DNA of 64,000 nt from DALYLB01 sp033763135 (GCA_033763135.1 JANRKY010000229.1:1-64000), one strand, 5' to 3'; positions 37,116-49,062 are shown, counted from the first letter of the stretch. Notes: a model not told the origin generated them from the sequence alone. Numbers and translations: made by a program.

Positions 37116-37718
37116 ATGGGATTACCTGCCGCAAAAAAGAGCTATTCCGTGGAGGAGTATCTGGTTCTGGAGCGCGCCTCACAGGAACGATATGAGTATC
37201 TCGATGGCGATCTTCTTCTGATGGCGGGAGAGAGTCGGGAGCACGCAGACATCAGCAGCAATCTCCTGCGCGAGTTCGGCAATCAGCTCAAGGGGACTTC
37301 ATGTCGCGCCTGGACGAAAGACATGAAGGTCCGAAGCGGACCTTCCCCGGAGAACGCCACAACCACCAAGGGGCTCTATTCGCATCCGGATATCGTCGTG
37401 GTCTGCGGCGCGCCCGAATTTCACGACGATCATACCGACGTGCTGCTCAATCCGCGCCTGATCATCGAGGTCCTCTCTCCCTCAACGGAAGCATTTGATC
37501 GCGGAACCAAATTCTGGCGATATCGAAGCTGGAATCAAACCCTGACCGATTATCTGGTGGTCTCTCAAACCGATCCCTTCATTGAATGCTTCTCCCGCCA
37601 GGCGGACGGCACGTGGGCGATCGCCGCCACCTATGTCGAGTTGTCTGAAACCCTGGTGATCGACAGTCTGAAGATTCGTATTCCATTGCGGGAGATCTAC
37701 GATCGCGTCTTCTCCTGA
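37116..37718 (+). CDS. Uma2 family (DUF820) putative endonuclease-fold protein
   Basis: A 200-residue protein of the Uma2/DUF820 group, which has a PD-(D/E)XK nuclease fold. YEYLDGDLLLMAG is at about 26-37, HPDIVVVCG with Asp92, and LIIEVLSPST with Glu118; Asp92 and Glu118 are the likely metal ligands. The start is at 37116. The frame is open to 36972, but that part overlaps the dehydratase gene. Members are amplified in cyanobacteria, Acidobacteriota and Planctomycetes, and their cellular role is unknown. It converges directly on the MFS gene, with stop codons back to back. Confidence 0.85.
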   Translation: MGLPAAKKSYSVEEYLVLERASQERYEYLDGDLLLMAGESREHADISSNLLREFGNQLKGTSCRAWTKDMKVRSGPSPENATTTKGLYSHPDIVVVCGAPEFHDDHTDVLLNPRLIIEVLSPSTEAFDRGTKFWRYRSWNQTLTDYLVVSQTDPFIECFSRQADGTWAIAATYVELSETLVIDSLKIRIPLREIYDRVFS

Positions 37719-39059
37719 TCAGTTCCGTTTCGGCGGCCGGAGCCGCGTCGAGAGCAAGCCCGCGAGCAGGGCGCTGCCGGCGAGAAACCAGAGCGCCGCG
37801 CGATAGTTCCCCGTGCTGGTCTTGAGATAGCCGACGATGTACGGTCCGACGAATCCGCCGAGGTTGCCGACGGAGTTGATCAGGCCGACGGCAGCCGCCG
37901 CGGCCGAGCCGGTCAGAAACGCGGAGGGCAGCGTCCAGAAGGCCGGATGCGATGATTGCCCCGCGCCCGCAAGACAGAGGAAGAGGATCGCCGGCGCGAC
38001 GAGATCGCCCGCCAGCACGGCCGCCGTGAGACCGACGCTGAAAGTCAGATACGGAACCGCCGTATGCCAGCGGCGCTCGCCGGTCCGATCGGAGGAGCGC
38101 CCGTTATAGAGCATCGCCAGCAGGCCGCAGAAATAGGGCAGCATGGCGACGATCGTACGGCCGGTAACGGAGAGCCCCTTCATATTCTCGACGATCGACG
38201 GCAGGAAGAAGGTCATGCCGTACGAGCAGGTGACGCCGCAGAAATAGATGGCCGCCAGCAGCAGAATCTGCGGGTGGCGGAAGGCCGTCCACCAGTCGGG
38301 GCGGACGCCGGCCGTCTGCCGGGCGCGCTCGCGGTCGAGTTCCCCGGTCAGCCACTGCTTCTCATCCTCGGGAAGCCACCGCGCCTGATGCGGTCGATCG
38401 GTCAGATAGACGAGCGTGACGATGCCGAAGATGACCGCGGGAATCCCCTCCAGAATATAGACCCACCGCCAGCCCGGCAGCCCGGCCCACGAGACGTTCT
38501 CCATGATTGCGCGCGAAAGCGGCACGCCGACGATCGTCGAGATCGGAATGCCGATCATGAACTTCGCCTTGGCCCGCGCGCGGTCCTCATAGCGAAACCA
38601 GTGGGAGAGATAGACGACGACGCCCGGGAAGAAGCCCGCTTCGGCCAGGCCGAGAATAAAGCGCAGCGAATAGAACTGGGTCTTCGCGCTGACGATATTG
38701 AGCGGCCCCATGCCGATGAACCCCATGAGCGTCGCGACCAGTCCCCACGAGATCATGATTCGCGCGATCCACTTGCGCGCGCTCCAGCGTTCGACGATCA
38801 GCGTCCCCGGAATTTCCAGCAGAAAATAGCCGAGAAAGAAGATCCCCGCGCCGAAGCCGATGATCCCGTCGTCGAATCCCAGGTCGCCCAGCATCTTCAG
38901 CTTGGCGATGCTGATGTTGGTGCGATCGATATAGGCGATCAAATAGAGCAGCAGCAGATACGGCAGCAATCGCCGGGTGACCCGCTGCCGGGTGCGTTCG
39001 GCAAGCTGGGCGGTGTCGGCGGACGATCGCGCGTCGACTCGCGAGGCATCGTTTTCCAT
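37719..39059 (-). CDS. MFS transporter, anion:cation symporter (ACS) type
   Basis: 446 residues with 12 predicted membrane helices. The pattern fits the ACS/phthalate-glucarate permease group: YLLLLYLIAYIDRTNISIAK in helix 1, FFLGYFLLEIPGTLIVERW, and GLAEAGFFPGVVVYLSHWF. The start at 39059 (MENDASRVD) is preferred. The open frame upstream to 39296 translates a repeat (PSGGE-type) and is not protein-like. Given the flanking sugar-acid enzymes, uptake of glucarate, galactarate or another sugar acid is a sensible inference. Confidence 0.88.
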   Translation of the reverse strand: MENDASRVDARSSADTAQLAERTRQRVTRRLLPYLLLLYLIAYIDRTNISIAKLKMLGDLGFDDGIIGFGAGIFFLGYFLLEIPGTLIVERWSARKWIARIMISWGLVATLMGFIGMGPLNIVSAKTQFYSLRFILGLAEAGFFPGVVVYLSHWFRYEDRARAKAKFMIGIPISTIVGVPLSRAIMENVSWAGLPGWRWVYILEGIPAVIFGIVTLVYLTDRPHQARWLPEDEKQWLTGELDRERARQTAGVRPDWWTAFRHPQILLLAAIYFCGVTCSYGMTFFLPSIVENMKGLSVTGRTIVAMLPYFCGLLAMLYNGRSSDRTGERRWHTAVPYLTFSVGLTAAVLAGDLVAPAILFLCLAGAGQSSHPAFWTLPSAFLTGSAAAAAVGLINSVGNLGGFVGPYIVGYLKTSTGNYRAALWFLAGSALLAGLLSTRLRPPKRN

Positions 39060-39074
39060 AGAAAATGTTCGGAG

Positions 39075-39095
39075 TTCCGCCTTCAGGCGGAGAGA
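39075..39095. repeat. TTCCGCCTTCAGGCGGA palindrome, copy 1
   Basis: Stem CCGCC-TTCA-GGCGG just upstream of the MFS start. The same element is at 47318-47350. Read through, it gives PPSGG-type peptides in spurious open frames. Confidence 0.75.
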
Positions 39096-39295
39096 CCCTG
39101 GCCATGGACCTTCCGTCCGCAGGCGAAATTTCAGCAATGTTGTTTGGATATTCCGGATACGACGAGCCCAGAGTGTATGCGCATTCGCCCGGCGACGCCA
39201 GACCCCGGAGGAAAAATCAAACGACAAATCTTTCTGAGACTGACGGATTCTGTGGAGAGCGAAATCGGCCCCGAGAATGTTCGGGCGCTTGAACA

Positions 39296-39428
39296 AATCG
39301 ACAGGATGGACAGGATTTTTCAGGATTTACAGGATGCGGGATTTGCATGACATCCTGTAAATCCTGAAAAATCCTGTCCATCCTGTCGATTCCTCCTCCT
39401 GACCACAAAATCCGTTAGCATCAGAAAT
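39296..39428. repeat. Perfect 41-bp inverted repeat (ACAGGATGGACAGGAT family), copy 2
   Basis: Arms 39296-39336 and 39351-39391 are exact 41-base reverse complements with a 14-base spacer. Each arm is itself built of four CAGGAT words. The tail CTCCTCCTGACCACAAAAT to AGCATCAGAA is shared with the copy near 24512; another relative is at 60236. Confidence 0.92.
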
Positions 39429-39434
39429 CTTTGG

Positions 39435-39493
39435 CCTCGCGCGAAGCCGCGAAGGCCCGCGCTTTTTTCGCGCCTTCGCGGCTTCGCGTGAGG
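39435..39493. repeat. CGCGAAGCCGCGAAGGC long hairpin
   Basis: Arms CCTCGCGCGAAGCCGCGAAG and the complementary CTTCGCGGCTTCGCGTGAGG surround a CTTTTTTC loop. It is either a repeat element or a strong structural barrier between divergent genes. Confidence 0.8.
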
Positions 39494-39571
39494 CGAAAGA
39501 GTTGCCTTTTGCCTGTCGATTTCTGATGATGTCTCCCGCAATTCCATACCACCCATTTACAGAGGCAAGCG

Positions 39572-40351
39572 ATGAGAACCAATACCGTGAAAGCGAAGCT
39601 GCGGGCGGGGGAGACCGTCTTCGGCTGTTTCGTGCGTTATCCCGAGCCGGCGTTGATCGAGATGCTCGGCTATTATGGCTGGGACTATCTGATGTTCGAC
39701 GGCGAGCACAGCACCATTACGCCGCGCGATTGCGAGAATCTGTGCCGCGCGGCGGAGCTGCGGAACGTCTCGACGTTCGTCCGCGTGACGACGAACCAGC
39801 AGCCGGTGATTCTGCGGTTCATGGACACGGGCGTGCAGGGCGCGATGGTTCCGATGGTCAACTCGGTGGCGGAGGCGGAGGCCGCGGTGCGGGCGATCAA
39901 ATATCCGCCGCGCGGGGCGCGCGGTCTGGCGGGCGTTCGCGCCGCCGATTACGGGCAGATTCCGCCGTTCAGTTTTCCGGAATACGTTCAGCGAGCCAAT
40001 GACGAGACGATGATCATCGCGCAGGTCGAGACGACGCAGGCGGTCGAGGCGCTGCCGGAGATCGTCAAGCTGCCCGACATCGACGTGATCTTCATCGGAC
40101 CGACCGATCTCTCGACGTCGCTCGGTGTGCCCGGCGATCTGAAGAACCCGCAGGTGCAGGCGGCTTTCGATCGGATCATCGAGGTCGTCAATGGGTCGGA
40201 CAAGGCGCTGGGCATTCTCGTGCCGAACGCGGAGGCGGCTCTGCAATGGGTGGATCGCGGCGCCCGTTTCGTGCTGGTCGTCGTCGACGCGCTGCTGGGC
40301 CCGGCCTGCCGCAGCTATCTGAAAACCGTTCGCGAAGGGAGCAAGAAATGA
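39572..40351 (+). CDS. HpcH/HpaI (GarL-like) class II pyruvate aldolase
   Basis: 259 residues of the metal-dependent HpcH/HpaI/GarL family, which split 2-keto-3-deoxy sugar acids into pyruvate (or tartronate semialdehyde plus pyruvate). Visible residues are MFDGEHS (Asp43, Glu45, His46), Arg71 in FVRV, QGAMVPMVN, AQVETTQAVE with metal ligand Glu153, and FIGPTDLS with Asp179. It overlaps the glucarate-dehydratase-like gene by 4 bases. That fits 5-keto-4-deoxyglucarate, the dehydratase product, as a candidate substrate. Specificity is not proven by sequence. Confidence 0.9.
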   Translation: MRTNTVKAKLRAGETVFGCFVRYPEPALIEMLGYYGWDYLMFDGEHSTITPRDCENLCRAAELRNVSTFVRVTTNQQPVILRFMDTGVQGAMVPMVNSVAEAEAAVRAIKYPPRGARGLAGVRAADYGQIPPFSFPEYVQRANDETMIIAQVETTQAVEALPEIVKLPDIDVIFIGPTDLSTSLGVPGDLKNPQVQAAFDRIIEVVNGSDKALGILVPNAEAALQWVDRGARFVLVVVDALLGPACRSYLKTVREGSKK

Positions 40352-41658
40352 CCGACTGGAATCGCAGACGATGGATTGCAACCGCATCGGGCGTGGCGGG
40401 ACTCGCCGCCATCGAGGACATGGCGCTGGCGTTCGACGCGGGCGCCTATGGAACGAAGCGCAGCGGCGCGGCGCGCGCGCAGCGGCCGCGCAGTCGCATG
40501 AAGATCAGCAAGTTCACGGCCACGCTCGTGGCCTCGCCCGATTATGCGCTGCTCAACTCGTGGAACGTCCACGATACCCATTTCAAGCGGGCCATTCTGG
40601 AGATCGAGACCGACGACGGATTCAAGGGGATTGCGGAGATCGGCGGCGGGCAGATCAAGGAGCTGGAGGCGGCGCGCGAACAGGTGCTTGGCCGCGATCC
40701 GTTCGAGATCGAGTATTTTCGGCGCGCGATCAAGAACATCCACGCCTTCGGCGCGGTCGAGGTCGCCTGTCTCGATCTGATCGGCAAGGCGATCAACCGG
40801 CGCGTCGTGGATCTCATCGGCGGCGCGTATCGCGAAGCCCAGCCCTTTTCGGCCTATATCTTCTTCGTCATGCCGACGCCGGACGGACCCGACTATTCGA
40901 CGCCGGAAGCGGTCGCGCGGCAGTTCGTCGAGTTCAATCGCAAATACGGCTTCACGTCCTGCAAATTCAAGGGCGGCGTGCTCCATCCGGACAAGGAGAT
41001 CGAGGCGCTGCGAATGATGCGGCAGCAGATGCCGCAATCGAAGCTGCGCATCGATTCGAACGCCGCCTGGAGCGTCGAGACCTCGGTCCGCGTCGCAAAG
41101 GCCATCGAGCCGATCGGTATGGAATATCTGGAGGACCCGACCCCGAACCTCGACGGCATGGCCGCCGTGCGCAGGCAGACGCGGATCCCGCTCGCGACCA
41201 ACATGGTCGTGACCAGAATGGAACACATCAAACCCGCCGTTCAGAAGGGCTCCGTGGACATCGTGCTGCTCGACAACCACTATATGGGCGGCCTGAACAA
41301 CGTTCGCCACTGGGCCGCGATCTGCGAAGCCCTCGGCTGGGGCTGCTCCGGCCACAGCAACAATCACCTGGGAATCTCCATGGCCATGATGACGCACATG
41401 AACTGCGCCATCTCGCGCGTCGAATATCACGCCGACAGCCACTATCCGTGGACGACCCAGGACATCATCAAGGGGCCGATGCTCCAGTTCAAGGACGGAA
41501 AGATGGCCCTGCCCGACGGCCCCGGCCTCGGCGTCGAGATCGACCCCGACAAGTTCGCCGCGCTCCGGGAGAACGTCGCCCGCTTCAAGACCCGACACGA
41601 CCTGCTTCGAAAATGGGACCCGAACTACCCGCTGGATGATCACAGGATTCGGTGGTGA
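40348..41658 (+). CDS. Enolase-superfamily dehydratase, D-glucarate dehydratase-like, with Tat-type leader
   Basis: 436 residues. The mandelate racemase/MLE core begins at MKISKFTATLV (residue 51). Catalytic SCKFKGG (Lys206, Lys208), RIDSNAAW (Asp236, Asn238), EYLEDPTPN (Glu262) and WGCSGHSNNHLG (His336) match the glucarate dehydratase subgroup. The first ~50 residues contain NRRRWIATASGVAGLAA, a twin-arginine-like leader, so the enzyme may be exported. Alternatively the ATG at 40498 is the true start of a cytosolic form. The 40348 start is preferred because it overlaps the aldolase stop (ATGA). Product and neighbour together suggest a glucarate-type pathway. Confidence 0.88.
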   Translation: MTDWNRRRWIATASGVAGLAAIEDMALAFDAGAYGTKRSGAARAQRPRSRMKISKFTATLVASPDYALLNSWNVHDTHFKRAILEIETDDGFKGIAEIGGGQIKELEAAREQVLGRDPFEIEYFRRAIKNIHAFGAVEVACLDLIGKAINRRVVDLIGGAYREAQPFSAYIFFVMPTPDGPDYSTPEAVARQFVEFNRKYGFTSCKFKGGVLHPDKEIEALRMMRQQMPQSKLRIDSNAAWSVETSVRVAKAIEPIGMEYLEDPTPNLDGMAAVRRQTRIPLATNMVVTRMEHIKPAVQKGSVDIVLLDNHYMGGLNNVRHWAAICEALGWGCSGHSNNHLGISMAMMTHMNCAISRVEYHADSHYPWTTQDIIKGPMLQFKDGKMALPDGPGLGVEIDPDKFAALRENVARFKTRHDLLRKWDPNYPLDDHRIRW

Positions 41659-41662
41659 AAGG

Positions 41663-41719
41663 GGCGCCGAGCAGGCGCTCGGCGGTCCCGGGGCCGAGCA
41701 GGCGCTCGGCGCTCCCGGG
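41663..41719. repeat. Tandem palindromic GCCGAGCAGGCGCTCGGC repeat
   Basis: Two near-identical units, each GCCGAGC-AG-GCGCTCGGC plus TCCCGGG, fill the gap between the stop codons of two convergent genes. It is the same family as the unit at 4783. Confidence 0.9.
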
Positions 41720-41722
41720 AAG

Positions 41723-45105
<3,383 letters not shown>

Positions 45106-45106
<1 letters not shown>

Positions 45107-46449
45107 CAGATCAGATCCCACGGCTTGCGCGCGACCCGTCCCAGCAGTTTCGTCGCTTCGGGGTCGCGAACGAACTCCTCTTTCTCCGCATCCCAGGTCA
45201 GCTTCCGCCCCGTCTTGAAGGCGATGTTTCCGAGATGAGGAACGGTCGTCGAGCGATGACCGATCTCGATGTCGCCCGAGGGCGTCTTTCGCGAGCGGAC
45301 GCACTCGACGAACTCGCGGGTATGCAGATCCGTCGCATCCTTCGAGGCCACGCGGCGGGGCTCGCTGCGGCCGCCTTCGACGCGGGTCTTGAGATCGATC
45401 GAACCATCGCGCTTCGCGAGCGCCTTCGGCTCGGGATATACCTCGAACCCGATGCGGTCCGCGATCAGCGTCCCGTTCGTTCCGTAATAGGCCTCTCCGT
45501 GCGGACGATCATCCGTCCCGCGCATGCTGTAATAGGCCATCCCCGGCGTCCGCCCGCCCATGCCGTGCCCATTGAGATTGGAGGATTCGTAACTCAGGAT
45601 GAAGCCCGGATATTCGTAGGTCGCCTGCAGCACGTCCGGCATCTCGCCGCCATCCGTCATCGAAAACCGTCCGCCCGAAGCCGAGACCGTCTTCGGCGCC
45701 GTGACGTGCATCACCTGCTGCACCGTATCGAAGCGATGCGTGCCGAAATCGGTGATCGTCCCGCCGGCATAGTCCCAGAACCAGCGATAGGTGCGCAGAA
45801 ACCGGGCCTTGTTGAATGCCACTTTCGGCGCGGGCCCCAGATAGAAGTCCCAGTCGAGCCCCGCGGGAACCGGCGAATCCGGAAAGCGCCCGATGCCGTA
45901 GGGCGTCATGTTGCCGTAATTCCAGATGCGCACGAATCGCACCTCGCCGAGCTCCCCCGACTGAACGATCCGCTCGACTTCGCGATAATGCGGCGCGGAG
46001 CGATGCTGCATCCCCGTCTGCACGATGCGATTATAACGCCGCGCCGCCGTGACCATCGCGCGCCCCTCGCGGATGTTGTGCGCAAGCGGCTTCTCCACAT
46101 AGACGTCCTTGCCCGCCTGACACGCCATCACCGTGACGATCGCATGCCAGTGATCGGGCGTGGCGACGTGCACCGCGTCGATCTCTTTCCGATCGAGCAG
46201 CTTTCGAAAGTCGGCGAAGACCTCCGCCGACGGATTGAGCGTCTGCCTCGCCTGCGCCGCGTTCGCCGCATAGACGTCGCAGACCGCGCCATACTCCGCG
46301 CCCGGCGCCTGCCGCAGCAGCCCCGCCACCTCCGTGCCGCGCCCTCCGCAGCCGATCAGCCCGACGACCACGCGGTCGTTTGCGCCCTGAATCCGGCTCG
46401 CGGAAAGCGCCGTGACAGAGGCGCCGTACATGAATTGTCGTCGTTTCAT
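45106..46449 (-). CDS. Gfo/Idh/MocA family oxidoreductase with Tat-type leader
   Basis: 447 residues. The leader MKRRQFMYGASVTALSAS is twin-arginine-like, as in many acidobacterial and planctomycete members. The Rossmann motif GLIGCGGRG is at 30-38. VATPDHWHAIV and VYVEKPLAHN carry the family's conserved EKP lysine, and the alpha/beta C-terminal domain follows (WFWDYAGGTITDFGTHRFD). It probably oxidises or reduces a sugar or inositol-like substrate with NAD(P), possibly with tightly bound cofactor in the periplasm. Its stop overlaps the start of the DUF1553 gene. Substrate unknown. Confidence 0.9.
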
Positions 46450-46531
46450 TGTGTCGCACCTTTCAAGAAGCGACGCGGCGCCAGACTATTTCCTCGCGCA
46501 AGGACGTCTCGCCGCGTCGCCGCATCGCGTT

Positions 46532-47299
46532 TCAGATCCGGTTGAATTTCTCGATGGCCTTTTGCAGCGATTTATACTGTCGGATAAAGGGGAACATGCC
46601 GCGTTCGCGGTCATCGATCTCCTGGGCCTTCTTGAGGACGGCCTCGGCGTGTTCCTGGGGGACGACGACGACGCCGTCTTCATCGGCGACGATGATGTCG
46701 CCGGGGCGGACCGTGACGCCGGCGCACTGCACGGGGACGTTGCGCGCCACCGTGGCATAGCGGCCGACGGCCGTCGAGGGAGACGACGAGCGCGCATAGA
46801 CCGTCAGGCCCATGCGGCGGACATCCCAGATGTCGCGGATCGCGCCGTCGAGCACCATGCCGGCCATTCCCCGTTCGCGGGCCGCGGTCGCCATGAGATT
46901 TCCCATGGCCGCGATCTCGAGGGTGCCTTCCATGACGATCACGCCGACTTCGCCGGGCTTCGCGTTGTCGATCATCTCGACCGAGTGTTTGGTCGAAAGC
47001 GCGGGCGTCGCCTGCTCCGGCGCCGCCGGTCGGACCAGCGAGGTCAGCGCTCGCCCGACGATGGGCGTGCCCGTGACCAGCTTCATGTCGTGCCGCATCG
47101 TTCCGCTTCCGCCGGTCACCAGCTCCACGGCGTCCGAGACCGACGCGGGATAGGTCTTCTTGTACGCCGCGATCAGCGGCTCTTCCGGCGGGCCCGCCTT
47201 CTTCCGCTGCACCGCGGCGATCGTCAGAAAGGCGGAGAGCAGTACGAGGGGAAGGAGAATCCAGACTGCGCGACGGGGGACCAGCTTCTTGATGGACAT
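46532..47299 (-). CDS. RraA-like / HMG-CHA aldolase family protein with membrane anchor
   Basis: 255 residues. A hydrophobic helix at about 11-30 (VWILLPLVLLSAFLTIAAV) precedes a RraA-fold domain with MVLDGAIRDIWDVRRMG, the DG..RD site of the family's Mg-dependent aldolases and decarboxylases, and GDIIVADEDGVVVVP. RraA itself binds RNase E in the cytosol, but an N-terminal anchor argues for a periplasmic enzyme instead, acting on a keto-acid. It lies between the GMC oxidoreductase and Gfo/Idh genes, in a block of exported enzymes. Confidence 0.82.
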   Translation of the reverse strand: MSIKKLVPRRAVWILLPLVLLSAFLTIAAVQRKKAGPPEEPLIAAYKKTYPASVSDAVELVTGGSGTMRHDMKLVTGTPIVGRALTSLVRPAAPEQATPALSTKHSVEMIDNAKPGEVGVIVMEGTLEIAAMGNLMATAARERGMAGMVLDGAIRDIWDVRRMGLTVYARSSSPSTAVGRYATVARNVPVQCAGVTVRPGDIIVADEDGVVVVPQEHAEAVLKKAQEIDDRERGMFPFIRQYKSLQKAIEKFNRI

Positions 47300-47317
47300 T
47301 TCGCCTCCTGGATAAGG

Positions 47318-47350
47318 TTGGGAATTCCGCCTTCAGGCGGAACTCCCAAC
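47318..47350. repeat. GTTGGGAATTCCGCC palindrome, copy 2
   Basis: A near-perfect palindrome, GTTGGGA..TTCCGCC-TTCA-GGCGGAA..TCCCAAC, between the GMC and RraA-like genes. It shares its core with 39075-39095. No T tract follows, so it is a repeat rather than a clear terminator. Confidence 0.85.
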
Positions 47351-47355
47351 CGTTC

Positions 47356-48975
47356 TCAGCTTTTCCGCAATTGCTCGTGAATGAAATCGGCGCAGCGCGA
47401 GGCCAGCGCCATGACGGTGAGCGTGGGGTTCTTCTCCGAATAGTCGATGAATCCGCTGCCGTCGGCGACATAGAGATTGTCGACGTCGTGCGAGCGCAGA
47501 TACGGCGTCAGGACCGACGTCTTCGGATCATTCCCCATCTTGCAGGTGCCGACCCAGTGGACGCTGTCGACGCCCGGCGCGCCGTTGACGCCGGTGACCA
47601 CGCCGCCCGAGGCCTCGATGATCGAGGTGATCTTCTCGGTGGCGTCCCGGAAGATCGCCATGTCCTCGGTCGTCAGATTGAAATGGATCTTCGGAACGGG
47701 CAGCCCATAGGTGTCCTTCACCTGCGGATCCAGTTCCATATACCGCTCCGGCGAGGCGATCATTCCATTCTGCGAATAGAGGCTGACCAGCGCGGGCGCC
47801 CGCTCGCGCACCTGCCGCTTGAAATCGCCGCCAAAGCCCGGCACGTGCGTCCCGAAGCCCGGGCTGGAGCTCGATACGCGCGACCCCGAATCGACGATGA
47901 TGTGATAGCCCTTGGGGAACGCGGGATGCGGCTTGTCCCAATAGAACGAGGTGATGTAGGCGTGGCTGCTCTCGGTCCCGTCGTCGTTATAGGGCGCGCG
48001 TCCGATGAGCGATTTGAGATAGCCCTGCGCGCCCGCCGTCGTATGGCTGATCAGATTCTTTCCGACCAGCCCGCTCGAATTGGCGAGTCCCGTCGGAAAC
48101 GAATTCGATTTCGAGAGCAGCAGCAGCCGCGCCGACTCGATCGGCCCGCAGGCGAGGACGATGTTGCGCGCCCGCACTTCATAGCTCCTGCGCGTCCGCG
48201 CGTCGATATAGCTCACGCCGGTCGCCGTTCGCCCATCCTTGCTGACCGTCACCTCGGCGGCGTTCGCGTGGAGAATCAGCTTGCACTTCCCCGTCTTGAG
48301 CGCCTCGGGCATGGCCGTGTTCGCCGAGGTGTATTTCGACTCGCTGTCGCAGCCGCGCATGCAGTGGCCGCAATAGTGGCAGGCGGGACGCTTCGACCAG
48401 TTGCGTTCGGTCAGAATCGCCTTGCGCGCGCTGATCATCCGAAAGCGTTTGGCATCGAGCTTGTTGCACCCCTTCTGCACCTCGTAGGCCGCACAGTTCC
48501 ACGGAAGCGCCTTGAGAAAGACGCCGTCCGGGACATTCGGGTGATGATCGTAATTTCCGGTCACCCCCATCAGCTTCTCCATGCGATCGTAGTGCGGCGC
48601 GAGCTCTTCGTATCTGACCGGCCACGAAGCGAAATCGTACGTGCTGTTGCGCCAGCTCAGGCCGGCCCAGAGAAGCGTCTTGCCGCCGACCGCCTTGGTC
48701 AGAAAGTGATCCACGCGCTTCGTGCCGGCGTTGGTGAAGGGCTCTCGGGCGGGATCGACCCGCAGATGCGCGCGCGGATCCCAGCCCCTGCCGTGCTTCG
48801 GCAGCTCATAGGGCATCGTATGACTGTAAAAGTCCTTCGCCGGCTCGACCCACTTGCCCGCTTCGAGGACGGCGACCGACGCGCCCTGCTGCGCCAATTG
48901 CATGGCGACCACGCCGCCGGCCGCACCCGACCCGACGACGACGACATCATAAGTCACGGGGGATTTTTGAATCAT
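47356..48975 (-). CDS. GMC family oxidoreductase (gluconate/glucose-type dehydrogenase subunit)
   Basis: 539 residues. FAD-binding VVVGSGAAGG is at 12-21, followed by VAVLEAGKW. VGGKTLLWAGLSWR holds the second flavin motif. A Cys-rich segment ACHYCGHCMRGC could bind a metal or Fe-S cluster, as in the gluconate-2-dehydrogenase group. The C-terminal WVGTCKMG and ADGSGFIDYSEKNPTLTVMALA hold the active-site His/Asn region. Such enzymes pass electrons to cytochromes through a small subunit-3 partner; a candidate lies at 51227-51817. A second GMC enzyme is at 52740. Substrate unknown. Confidence 0.9.
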   Translation of the reverse strand: MIQKSPVTYDVVVVGSGAAGGVVAMQLAQQGASVAVLEAGKWVEPAKDFYSHTMPYELPKHGRGWDPRAHLRVDPAREPFTNAGTKRVDHFLTKAVGGKTLLWAGLSWRNSTYDFASWPVRYEELAPHYDRMEKLMGVTGNYDHHPNVPDGVFLKALPWNCAAYEVQKGCNKLDAKRFRMISARKAILTERNWSKRPACHYCGHCMRGCDSESKYTSANTAMPEALKTGKCKLILHANAAEVTVSKDGRTATGVSYIDARTRRSYEVRARNIVLACGPIESARLLLLSKSNSFPTGLANSSGLVGKNLISHTTAGAQGYLKSLIGRAPYNDDGTESSHAYITSFYWDKPHPAFPKGYHIIVDSGSRVSSSSPGFGTHVPGFGGDFKRQVRERAPALVSLYSQNGMIASPERYMELDPQVKDTYGLPVPKIHFNLTTEDMAIFRDATEKITSIIEASGGVVTGVNGAPGVDSVHWVGTCKMGNDPKTSVLTPYLRSHDVDNLYVADGSGFIDYSEKNPTLTVMALASRCADFIHEQLRKS

Positions 48976-48989
48976 GGCGTTTTCTCGTG

Positions 48990-49047
48990 ATGGGACCTGT
49001 ATGCCCCATAAGTCTTAGAGGTCCCATAGGTCCCATAGGTCCCATAA
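48990..49047. repeat. GGTCCCATA tandem repeat with inverted unit
   Basis: Three exact GGTCCCATA units at 49020-49046, plus an upstream inverted TGGGACC, lie between the GMC gene and the small secreted-protein gene. It is the same unit as at 3894-3927. Confidence 0.8.
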
Positions 49048-49062
49048 GACGCAGAGGCGATC

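Larger units (their letters stand above)
39060..39571. other. Repeat-rich intergenic region between divergent MFS and aldolase genes
   Basis: 512 bases with no gene. It contains three different palindromic repeats (39075-39095, 39296-39428 and 39435-39493), listed separately. Promoters for both divergent genes must lie here, but none is clear. Confidence 0.6.

Noticed and set aside
39060..39571. Possible RNA gene because of strong hairpins
   Set aside because: The structure is explained by inverted-repeat elements with copies elsewhere; no tRNA or known RNA pattern was recognised.
49020..49046. Tandem short repeats considered as a CRISPR array
   Set aside because: Units are 9 bases and directly adjacent, with no spacers and no cas genes nearby.
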